Source: Sulfurovum sp. (GTDB taxonomy: Bacteria > Campylobacterota > Campylobacteria > Campylobacterales > Sulfurovaceae). From it: DNA of 14,178 bases. The notes beneath the pieces are model-generated. The model saw only the letters and a program-made list of their open reading frames with translations. It had not been told where the DNA came from and did no database searches. Below, one piece after another: positions 1 to 5,462 of the stretch. Each line of letters begins with the position of its first letter. Position 1 is the stretch's first letter. The translations under genes and the position numbers were made by a program. Where the stretch lies: the NCBI GenBank assembly GCA_020719895.1, contig DYPM01000012.1, positions 3,625 to 17,802 of the forward strand, written 5' to 3'.

Positions 1-39
1 TGCACCATCTTAGAGATAGACAAAAGCGAGATTGTATGA
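1..39 (+). CDS. 3' end of a HEPN-domain protein gene (partial, cut by window edge)
   Basis: The first 12 codons read in frame to a TGA at 37-39 and encode CTILEIDKSEIV. This is nearly identical to the last residues of the complete HEPN protein ending at 753 (CIILEIDKSEIV), so it is the tail of a second HEPN copy whose body lies upstream of the window. Its stop overlaps the start codon of the next gene as ATGA, the arrangement also seen at 750-753. That overlap implies translational coupling of HEPN to MNT. Identity rests on this short match only, and whether the upstream gene is intact cannot be seen. Confidence 0.75.
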   Translation, partial: CTILEIDKSEIV

Positions 40-75
40 TAAATATCGAAGAGCTAAAACCACTTATCGTAGAGA
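1..75 (+). repeat. Direct repeat, copy 1 (HEPN tail / MNT head)
   Basis: Positions 1-75 match 715-789 at 71 of 75 bases, offset 714 bp. The repeat spans the end of one HEPN gene and the beginning of an MNT gene. It may extend leftward beyond the window. The two copies bracket one complete MNT-HEPN unit, so homologous recombination between them would delete or multiply that unit. Confidence 0.9.
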
Positions 76-356
76 GACTCAAACCACTCAATCCTGATAA
101 GATTATACTTTTTGGTAGCTATGCGTACGGCACACCAAACGATGAGAGTGACATTGATCTGTTTTTGATGAGAGATGTAGAGGCGAATTGCGCAAGGGAT
201 TTAAAAGTTAAAGCAAAATTACAATTGATGGATTTGATCTTAGAGTACAAAGTGGGTTTTGATATTTTAGTTGCATCAGAAGAGTTTGTAAAACAAAGAG
301 AAGATTATTTTTACAAATTGGATATTTTGCAAAATGGAAAGGTGATTTATGAATAA
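36..356 (+). CDS. MNT-type nucleotidyltransferase (minimal nucleotidyltransferase of a HEPN/MNT pair)
   Basis: This is a 106-residue minimal nucleotidyltransferase of the DNA polymerase beta superfamily. The core signature is visible: F-G-S at residues 26-28, then S-D-I-D at 38-41 giving the two metal-binding aspartates (D39, D41), with a likely third carboxylate at D76 in the strand GFDILV. Length is normal for stand-alone MNT proteins. In studied HEPN/MNT systems the MNT partner (MntA) transfers AMP to a tyrosine of the HEPN toxin and neutralises it; the same role here is inference. The gene starts inside the stop of an upstream HEPN copy (ATGA) and overlaps the next HEPN gene by 8 bases, so the three are translationally linked. 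The N-terminal 13 codons recur in a broken copy at 750. A house-keeping substrate other than HEPN cannot be excluded. Confidence 0.85.
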   Translation: MINIEELKPLIVERLKPLNPDKIILFGSYAYGTPNDESDIDLFLMRDVEANCARDLKVKAKLQLMDLILEYKVGFDILVASEEFVKQREDYFYKLDILQNGKVIYE

Positions 357-753
357 AATCTCTTCTAAAGAGTGGTTAACCATTGCATATCACGATTTGC
401 AATCAGCAATAATACTTTACAAAGCAAATCATTATACAGATAGTATAGGCAATGATTTGCAGCAATCAATTGAGAAAATCCTCAAATCAATAATGGCATT
501 TCAAAATATCAAAATCCTCAAATCGCATGATTTATTGGAGATTTATCAAAGCGTAAAAGATATGATATATTTGGAAGATGATGAACTGTTGATTTTGGCA
601 TTGGCTACTGAGTATTTCAAGGAGGGCAGATATCCCAATCCTAATTACTCTTTGCCTCCAAAAGAGGAGATAAAAGAGGTTTTGGATTTTACCAACTCTC
701 TTTTTGATAAAGTATGCATCATCTTAGAGATAGACAAAAGCGAGATTGTATGA
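349..753 (+). CDS. HEPN domain protein, putative toxin partner of the MNT protein
   Basis: This 134-residue helical protein has the look of the HEPN family (Pfam HEPN, PF05168 type). An N-terminal W-x-x-x-A-x-x-D-L stretch lies at residues 9-17, a D-L-Q-Q-S-I-E-K-x-L-K helix at 36-46, K-S-H-D-L at 58-62, and the family-typical RYP near the C-terminus (R94-Y95-P96). It overlaps the MNT gene by 8 bases (ATG at 349, MNT stop at 354-356) and has a good AAAGG ribosome site at 338-342. HEPN proteins beside MNT genes are usually RNases held in check by AMPylation. However, the classical R-x4-6-H motif of HepT-type RNases is not visible: R94 has no histidine following, so toxicity is uncertain. Its stop overlaps the start of a truncated MNT copy. 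Confidence 0.8.
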   Translation: MNKISSKEWLTIAYHDLQSAIILYKANHYTDSIGNDLQQSIEKILKSIMAFQNIKILKSHDLLEIYQSVKDMIYLEDDELLILALATEYFKEGRYPNPNYSLPPKEEIKEVLDFTNSLFDKVCIILEIDKSEIV

Positions 754-789
754 TAAACATCGAAGAACTCAAACCACTTATCGTAGAGA
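715..789 (+). repeat. Direct repeat, copy 2 (HEPN tail / MNT stump)
   Basis: This is the second copy of the 75-bp repeat and has four differences from copy 1: one changes a codon (Thr to Ile in the HEPN tail) and three are silent in the MNT part. The match stops at 789, which marks the breakpoint of the truncated MNT gene. Confidence 0.9.
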
Positions 790-815
790 AAAAACAGTAT
801 AAATTCAAAAAATAG
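750..815 (+). pseudogene. Truncated copy of the MNT gene (21 codons)
   Basis: An ATG inside the stop of the HEPN gene opens a 21-codon frame whose first 13 residues (MINIEELKPLIVE) are identical to those of the complete MNT protein at 36. Homology ends abruptly at about 789, and the frame runs on through eight unrelated residues to a TAG at 813-815. All catalytic motifs are missing, so it cannot be a nucleotidyltransferase. Compared with the intact copy, the shared MNT part differs only at three silent third-codon positions. Its stop codon overlaps the ribosome site (AGGAG, 814-818) of the following oxidoreductase gene. It is best read as a deletion scar or the edge of an insertion. A coupling leader peptide is a less likely reading. 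Confidence 0.8.
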
Positions 816-824
816 GAGAATGTA

Positions 825-2957
825 ATGATACAAGCTATTATTAAAAAAGGCAAAGTGATAGGCGAACAGATACCGACACCAAATGTCTCAAAAGGCTCTC
901 TTCTTATCAAAGTGGTCAATAGTTGTATTTCGGCAGGAACAGAGATGAGTGGCGTGACAAATAGTGGCAAACCGCTTATCAAAAGAGCATTAGAACAGCC
1001 CGCACAAGTCGCCAAAGTGATCAGTATGGCAAAAACTATCGGACTACAAAAAACGATAGCCAAAATCAAAGGGACACTTGATGCGGGAAATGCTACGGGA
1101 TATTCGATTAGCGGTGTGGTGATCGCCGTTGGTGATGGCGTGGATGGTTATGAAATCGGCGATAGAGTGACTGCTGCGGGTGCTGGAATCGCAAATCATG
1201 CCGAATATGTAGATGTGCCACAAAACTTAGTGATGAAAATGCCTCAAGCACTTGACTTCAAAGAAGCCTCCACCGTTACACTTGGCGGGATTGCGATGCA
1301 AGGCGTAAGAAGAGCCGATGTGCGGTTTGGTGAGTTTTGTGTGGTGACGGGAGCTGGTATTTTGGGGCTTTTAGCACTTCAGATGTTGAGACTAAGCGGT
1401 GTGAGAGTAGCAGCGATTGATTTGGATGAATCAAGACTGGCTATAGCCAAAGAACTTGGAGCAGAGATTGTCATCAATCCAACCAAAGAGGATCCGATCA
1501 AAACAGTGGAGAGTTGGAGTGGCGGATATGGTGCGGATTGTGTGCTTTTCACTGCAGCGACAAGCTCCTCTGCACCACTCTCTCAAAGCTTTCAAATGAC
1601 AAAGAAAAAAGGCAAAGTGGTCTTAGTTGGCGTAGTTGGCATGGAGATAAACCGTGGCGATATCTACGCCAAAGAGCTTGACTTTATGATCTCTACCTCT
1701 TATGGTCCGGGAAGATACGACAGCAGTTACGAAGAGAAAGGGTGTGATTATCCTTATGCGTATGTGAGATGGACAGAGAACAGAAATATGACTGAATACT
1801 TAAGATTGGTAAGCACAGGCGATATAAAGCTTGATAAGCTTATTAATGGTGTTTATCCTATCGAGCAAGTCACTGAGGCGTATGAGTCTTTGAAAGCCAA
1901 CGCTAAGCCGCTGATGGTTTTGCTTGATTATGGCGAGGCGGAGCTTGGCAGAATTCACGACTATCTTACGCAAGAGAAAAAAGTCATTTTGAATCATACG
2001 ACAAACGCAAACAAATCAATTATAAACGTCGCACTTATCGGTTCGGGTGGTTTCGCTACAGGTATGCATATGCCAAATATCGAAAAACTCTCCACCAAAT
2101 ACAAGCTTCACGCTGTAATGAGCAAAACAGGACACAAAGCCAAAGCAGTTGCAAAACAGTACGGTGCAACCTACGCGACCACAAATTATGAAGATATCTT
2201 GGGCGATAAAGAGGTCGATTTGGTGCTTATCGCTACACGTCACGACTCACACGCCTCTTTGGCGCTGCAAGCACTCAAGGCAGGCAAACACGTTTTTGTA
2301 GAAAAGCCTCTTGCGACACATCAAGAGGAGTTGGAGCTTATCAAAGCATTTTATCAAAGCGATGTGCCAAATAAGCCCGTGTTGTTTACAGGTTTTAACA
2401 GAAGATTTAGCAAATATACTACCGAGATAACAAAACACACTTCAAAAAGAACCAATCCTCTTTTTATCTACTATCGTATGAATGCGGGATTTATAGCACT
2501 TGATCATTGGGTACACGAAGATGGAGGAAGAATCGTTGGCGAAGGGTGTCATATCATCGATTTGATGAGTGCAATTGTGGGTGAAAAAATCATCTCTATC
2601 TGTACAGAGAGCCTTACACCCAAAAACGAAAAATTCTCAAGCACTGACAACAAATCAATCATACTCAAATACCAAGATGGTTCAGTAGCAACGATTCATT
2701 ATTTCGCAACAGGAAGTAAAGAGCTAAGCAAAGAGTATATGGAAGTGCATTTTGATAATAAATCAATCATTATGGATGACTATAAATCACTCAAGGGCTA
2801 TGGTATCAAAGTCAATGAAATCACAACAAACATCAGCGAAAAAGGGCAGTTTGAAGAACTCGAAGCACTCTATGAAACTTTAAGTGGCAAAACAAAAAAA
2901 TGGCCAATAGAGTTTTGGGATATGACACAAACAACAGAAGTGAGTTTTGCGGTATAG
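825..2957 (+). CDS. Two-domain oxidoreductase: alcohol-dehydrogenase-like domain fused to Gfo/Idh/MocA-like domain
   Basis: A 710-residue fusion of two NAD(P)-dependent modules. Residues 1 to about 365 resemble medium-chain (zinc-type) dehydrogenases: an S-A-G-T-E motif near the N-terminus, a Rossmann glycine loop GAGILG at 176-181, and a segment rich in conserved-looking residues (YGPGRYD ... DYPYAYVRWTENRN) before the domain end. A four-cysteine structural zinc lobe is not evident. Residues about 400-710 resemble sugar-type Gfo/Idh/MocA oxidoreductases: nucleotide loop GSGGF at 406-410, the family-typical E-K-P at 493-495, and E-G-C-H-I-I-D at 573-579 with the likely active-site histidine. 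Proteins of this double layout usually lie in surface-polysaccharide clusters, which suggests a nucleotide-sugar substrate, but no such gene is in the window. A strong AGGAG site (814-818) six bases before the ATG supports this start. The reaction is unknown. Confidence 0.85.
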   Translation: MIQAIIKKGKVIGEQIPTPNVSKGSLLIKVVNSCISAGTEMSGVTNSGKPLIKRALEQPAQVAKVISMAKTIGLQKTIAKIKGTLDAGNATGYSISGVVIAVGDGVDGYEIGDRVTAAGAGIANHAEYVDVPQNLVMKMPQALDFKEASTVTLGGIAMQGVRRADVRFGEFCVVTGAGILGLLALQMLRLSGVRVAAIDLDESRLAIAKELGAEIVINPTKEDPIKTVESWSGGYGADCVLFTAATSSSAPLSQSFQMTKKKGKVVLVGVVGMEINRGDIYAKELDFMISTSYGPGRYDSSYEEKGCDYPYAYVRWTENRNMTEYLRLVSTGDIKLDKLINGVYPIEQVTEAYESLKANAKPLMVLLDYGEAELGRIHDYLTQEKKVILNHTTNANKSIINVALIGSGGFATGMHMPNIEKLSTKYKLHAVMSKTGHKAKAVAKQYGATYATTNYEDILGDKEVDLVLIATRHDSHASLALQALKAGKHVFVEKPLATHQEELELIKAFYQSDVPNKPVLFTGFNRRFSKYTTEITKHTSKRTNPLFIYYRMNAGFIALDHWVHEDGGRIVGEGCHIIDLMSAIVGEKIISICTESLTPKNEKFSSTDNKSIILKYQDGSVATIHYFATGSKELSKEYMEVHFDNKSIIMDDYKSLKGYGIKVNEITTNISEKGQFEELEALYETLSGKTKKWPIEFWDMTQTTEVSFAV

Positions 2958-3005
2958 AGCAGTTCAAAAATAGAAAGCTACACGACCTCGATAAAAACCT
3001 CTTGC

Positions 3006-3011
3006 TATGAT
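3006..3011 (+). promoter_or_regulatory. Possible -10 box (TATGAT) for miaA
   Basis: TATGAT lies 11 bases before the miaA ATG. Transcription would begin about 3018-3020, leaving a leader of only a few bases. No -35 box is obvious, which is common in this group. The same TTGCTATGA word occurs at 3002-3010 and again at 3018-3026, where it contains the start codon. Confidence 0.4.
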
Positions 3012-3022
3012 ATTATTTTGCT

Positions 3023-3934
3023 ATGACAAATGGTTTTAAACAACTCGCACTGATTGGTTCAACTGCTTCTGGGAAAACTGCTTTGGCGATTCGTATCGCT
3101 CATCAGCTAAATGCAGTGATTCTTTCGTTGGATTCTTTGGCACTCTATCGTGAGATTGATATTGCTTCAGCCAAACCGACACTTATGGAGAGAGAAGGAA
3201 TCACACACTATGGCATTGATATTCTAAATCCCGATGAACGCTTTGATGTGACGCTCTATGCACAGCTTTATCAAGAGGTCTCTCAAGAAGCAATAGCACT
3301 CAATAAAAATTTAATTATTGTTGGCGGTACAGGATTTTATCTTAAGGCACTCATTGATGGGATGAGTCAATTTCCTCTCATTACTCAAGAGACGCATTGT
3401 CAAACACAATATGCACTTGAAGAGTTGCAAAAGAGTTATCAGATGCTCTATACACTTGATCCAAACTATATGGCGATGATTGCACCAACCGATCGTTATC
3501 GAATCGAGAAAATGTTAGATCTCTACTTCCAAACCCAAATGACACCTTCGCACTATTTTGCCAAAAATCCACCTCAACCGATTATCACACAAAAATTGCC
3601 TCTCTATGAGATTGAGATTCCAAGAGATATTTTAAAAAAAAGAATTCTTCTGCGTACGCACAAAATGATAGAAGAGGGATTGATTGATGAAGTATGTAAA
3701 CTTGAGAAGAGATACACTCGCACGCCAAATAGTATGAAATCAATCGGAATCAAAGAGACATTGGCATATCTTGATGGAGTTTACAACAAAGAGGCATTGA
3801 GAGAACAGATCTCTACGCACACAGCACAGTTGGCAAAACGACAAAACACCTTCAACGCCTCACAGTTTGAGAATGTGACAAAAGGAAGTGTTGAGTTGTT
3901 GTATGAAGTGATTTTAAAAAAACAAATGAAGTGA
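3023..3934 (+). CDS. miaA: tRNA dimethylallyltransferase MiaA
   Basis: MiaA transfers the dimethylallyl group of DMAPP to N6 of A37 in tRNAs that read U-starting codons, the first step of ms2i6A formation in the cytoplasm. The 303-residue product has the family's usual size. The P-loop GSTASGKT is at 12-19; D37-S38 start the DSLALYREIDIASAKPT block, which matches the DSMQVYRGMDIGTAKPT region of other MiaA proteins; GGTGFY is at 101-106; and an AKRQNTF motif sits near the C-terminus. No Shine-Dalgarno sequence precedes the ATG and an in-frame TGA at 3008-3010 blocks any longer start, so the mRNA may be almost leaderless. It converges on rimO with an 87-base gap containing an inverted-repeat element. 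Confidence 0.95.
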   Translation: MTNGFKQLALIGSTASGKTALAIRIAHQLNAVILSLDSLALYREIDIASAKPTLMEREGITHYGIDILNPDERFDVTLYAQLYQEVSQEAIALNKNLIIVGGTGFYLKALIDGMSQFPLITQETHCQTQYALEELQKSYQMLYTLDPNYMAMIAPTDRYRIEKMLDLYFQTQMTPSHYFAKNPPQPIITQKLPLYEIEIPRDILKKRILLRTHKMIEEGLIDEVCKLEKRYTRTPNSMKSIGIKETLAYLDGVYNKEALREQISTHTAQLAKRQNTFNASQFENVTKGSVELLYEVILKKQMK

Positions 3935-3954
3935 ACCTCTAAAAACTATATTTT

Positions 3955-4022
3955 GGATTGCTTTGGCTTTTGCAAAGCCTCGCAAAGACAGGATTCGTCA
4001 TGGCAAACGTTGTGAAGCAATC
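3955..4022. repeat. Inverted-repeat intergenic element between convergent genes (REP-like)
   Basis: The element begins with GATTGCTT (3956-3963) and ends with AAGCAATC (4015-4022), perfect 8-bp inverted ends. Inside are CTCGCAAAGAC (3980-3990) and CGTCATGGCAAACG (about 3996-4009), oriented head to head. This resembles the widespread bacterial intergenic repeat whose half reads roughly GGATTGCTTCG...CTCGCAATGACG, so the region looks like an inverted pair of degenerate halves. The resemblance is from memory and was not searched. The right end runs into the rimO stop codon (4022-4024). Confidence 0.6.
3961..3987 (+). terminator. Stem-loop after miaA, possible bidirectional terminator
   Basis: GGCTTT (3965-3970) pairs with AAAGCC (3974-3979) around a 3-base loop, and flanking CTTT (3961-3964) can pair with AAAG (3984-3987). 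It lies between the ends of two convergent genes. There is no run of T directly after it, so termination is plausible but unproven. Confidence 0.45.
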
Positions 4023-5329
4023 TATGTTCTTAATGTTCCCAAAAGTTGATTGCCTACGATTTCGCTGATATAGACAGTGTATGTTTTGCCAAATTCAACC
4101 AGAAGATCAGAGGTGTCATTGATAAGAATCTCTCCATCAATCTCAACAGCCCAACTTAAAGGACGTGCCGATAGGAGAAGTTCGTGTTCTTCGCTCTCTT
4201 TTTCTACGACTGCCTTGATCTCTTTGCCGACCATTTTTTGAAGTGAGTTTTGCGTAGAACGTGAGACTATCTCTGCGAGTTTTTGAGTCTGTTGGGTGAT
4301 TTGTGCATCATCAAGTTGCTCCATCGTGTAAGCAGTTGTGTTCTCTTCGTTGGAGTAAGCGAAGATATTGACACGATCAAATCCAAAATCCTCAATAAAC
4401 GCACAGAGTCGTGCAAAACTCTCTTCGTTTTCGCTTGGATGTCCTGCGATGAGCGAAGTTCGAACAAAAGCATCAGGTTTGCTTTGCATATGTTTCAAAA
4501 GTGCAATGGTTTTCTCCTCTCCAAAACCTCGCTTCATTCTTTTGAGCATACCATCATCAATGTGTTGTATTGGCATATCATAATAGGTATCAAACACCTT
4601 TGAGTTGGCGATCGCATCGATAAGTTCAAAAGATGTTGTGCTTGGATAAAGATACAAAATTCGAGCAGATTGTACGCCTTCAATCGACTCAATCGCCTCA
4701 ATCAAAGAGAGAAGTCCATCTCTAAGTCCCAAATCTCTACCAAAACTTGAAGAGTCTTGAGAGATAAATGAGAAGTCATAAAATCCTCTTGCCACAAGAG
4801 ACTTTACTTCTTTTTTTACAGACTCTATCGTACGTGAGTGAAGTTTGCCTTTAAAGCTTGGAATGGCACAAAAAGAGCATTGTTGATTGCATCCTTCGGC
4901 GATTTTGATATAAGCGTGATAGTTTGAACCTGTGATAACGCGTTGTGCATTTTCAGTCGCAAGATAGACTTCTGGAGTAAATCGACTCTGTTTAGAAGCG
5001 ATGAGCTGGTCAATTTTGTCATAGTCGCCCACGCCTGTAAAGATATCAATTTCGGGAAGTTCTGCTTGAAGCTCCTCTTTGTAGCGTTCTGAAAGACATC
5101 CACTCATCACTAACAGTGAACCTTTTTTTCGATCTTGATGAAGTGTAAGAATCGTATTAATACTCTCCTCTTTGGCCGCATCAATAAAACCGCACGTATT
5201 GACAATAATCACATCTGCTTTGTTGCTTTCATCAGTGAGTTGATAGCTTTGAAGTCGCCCCAACATCACCTCGCTATCCACAAGATTTTTGGTGCAACCG
5301 AGGCTAACAAGATGGAGTTTTTTGGTCAT
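4022..5329 (-). CDS. rimO: Ribosomal protein S12 methylthiotransferase RimO
   Basis: RimO is a radical-SAM iron-sulfur enzyme that adds a methylthio group to the conserved aspartate (Asp88 in E. coli) of ribosomal protein S12. The 435-residue product shows the three N-terminal cluster cysteines of the methylthiotransferase domain (C12 in SLGCTKN, C46 in NTCGF, C78 in SGCLSERY). It also has the radical-SAM C-x3-C-x2-C motif at C147, C151 and C154 (EGCNQQCSFC) and a C-terminal TRAM-like region after about residue 370. SLGCTKN and the lack of tRNA-type MiaB features favour RimO over MiaB. The ATG at 5329 is preferred: it has AAGG eight bases upstream and starts right before the conserved region. 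A TTG 13 codons further out (5368) would add an unconserved tail overlapping an intergenic element. Confidence 0.93.
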   Translation of the reverse strand: MTKKLHLVSLGCTKNLVDSEVMLGRLQSYQLTDESNKADVIIVNTCGFIDAAKEESINTILTLHQDRKKGSLLVMSGCLSERYKEELQAELPEIDIFTGVGDYDKIDQLIASKQSRFTPEVYLATENAQRVITGSNYHAYIKIAEGCNQQCSFCAIPSFKGKLHSRTIESVKKEVKSLVARGFYDFSFISQDSSSFGRDLGLRDGLLSLIEAIESIEGVQSARILYLYPSTTSFELIDAIANSKVFDTYYDMPIQHIDDGMLKRMKRGFGEEKTIALLKHMQSKPDAFVRTSLIAGHPSENEESFARLCAFIEDFGFDRVNIFAYSNEENTTAYTMEQLDDAQITQQTQKLAEIVSRSTQNSLQKMVGKEIKAVVEKESEEHELLLSARPLSWAVEIDGEILINDTSDLLVEFGKTYTVYISEIVGNQLLGTLRT

Positions 5330-5348
5330 TATTTTTGCCTTATTTAAT

Positions 5349-5373
5349 AGAGTTCTTGCAGAGCTCAAAATAA
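5349..5373 (-). promoter_or_regulatory. Shared 25-base element upstream of rimO
   Basis: These 25 bases match 14110-14134 upstream of prfA at 22 of 25 positions, in the same orientation and at a similar distance from the start codon (19 versus 16 bases). On the coding strand the core reads AGCTCTGCAAGAACTCT, followed by an AT-rich stretch (TATTAAATA) that could act as a -10 region. It may be a promoter-associated motif or a dispersed repeat. Confidence 0.5.
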
Positions 5374-5390
5374 CGTCTAATGAACGTTAT
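5370..5390. repeat. Perfect 7-bp inverted repeat
   Basis: ATAACGT (5370-5376) and ACGTTAT (5384-5390) are separated by 7 bases. This could be a stem-loop or a protein-binding dyad in the gap between the L,D-transpeptidase gene and rimO. Confidence 0.5.
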
Positions 5391-5401
5391 GGGTTGTCTT
5401 C

Positions 5402-5428
5402 GTGCATGAGGACTCACGCACTTCGTGC
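5402..5428. repeat. Overlapping palindromes in the gap
   Basis: GTGCATGAG (5402-5410) and CTCACGCAC (5413-5421) are inverted with one mismatch. GCAC (5418-5421) also pairs with GTGC (5425-5428) around TTC. CTTCGTGC occurs twice in direct orientation (5399-5406, 5421-5428). The alternatives exclude each other, so this may be a switchable structure or simply repeat debris. Confidence 0.4.
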
Positions 5429-5430
5429 TT

Positions 5431-5455
5431 AGACTTCTTGTTTTGCAAGAAGTCT
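5431..5455 (-). terminator. Strong stem-loop after the L,D-transpeptidase gene
   Basis: AGACTTCTTG (5431-5440) pairs perfectly with CAAGAAGTCT (5446-5455), a 10-bp stem with a 5-base loop, beginning seven bases after the stop codon of the minus-strand gene. No T run follows on the minus strand, so it may terminate with help or protect the mRNA 3' end. Confidence 0.6.
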
Positions 5456-5462
5456 ATTACAT

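Noticed and set aside
820..825. Start-stop mini-ORF (ATG TAA) overlapping the oxidoreductase start
   Set aside because: The ATG at 820 is only one base from the AGGAG site, too close for initiation. ATG 825 is at the right distance.
719..1069. Antisense 116-residue frame with hydrophobic stretches
   Set aside because: It lies opposite the well-supported HEPN end and oxidoreductase start, and has no ribosome site or recognisable domain.
3007..3039. Ten-codon upstream frame overlapping the miaA start
   Set aside because: It has no ribosome site, and its ATG lies within the predicted -10 box, so it would not be transcribed from that promoter.
5327..5368. Longer RimO start at TTG 5368 (448 residues)
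   Set aside because: The extra 13 residues precede the conserved MTKKLHLVSLGC start, overlap the element shared with prfA, and the inner ATG has its own AAGG ribosome site.
5349..5455. CRISPR-like or tandem repeat array
   Set aside because: The repeats are palindromes and short direct words, without regular spacing or unique spacers.
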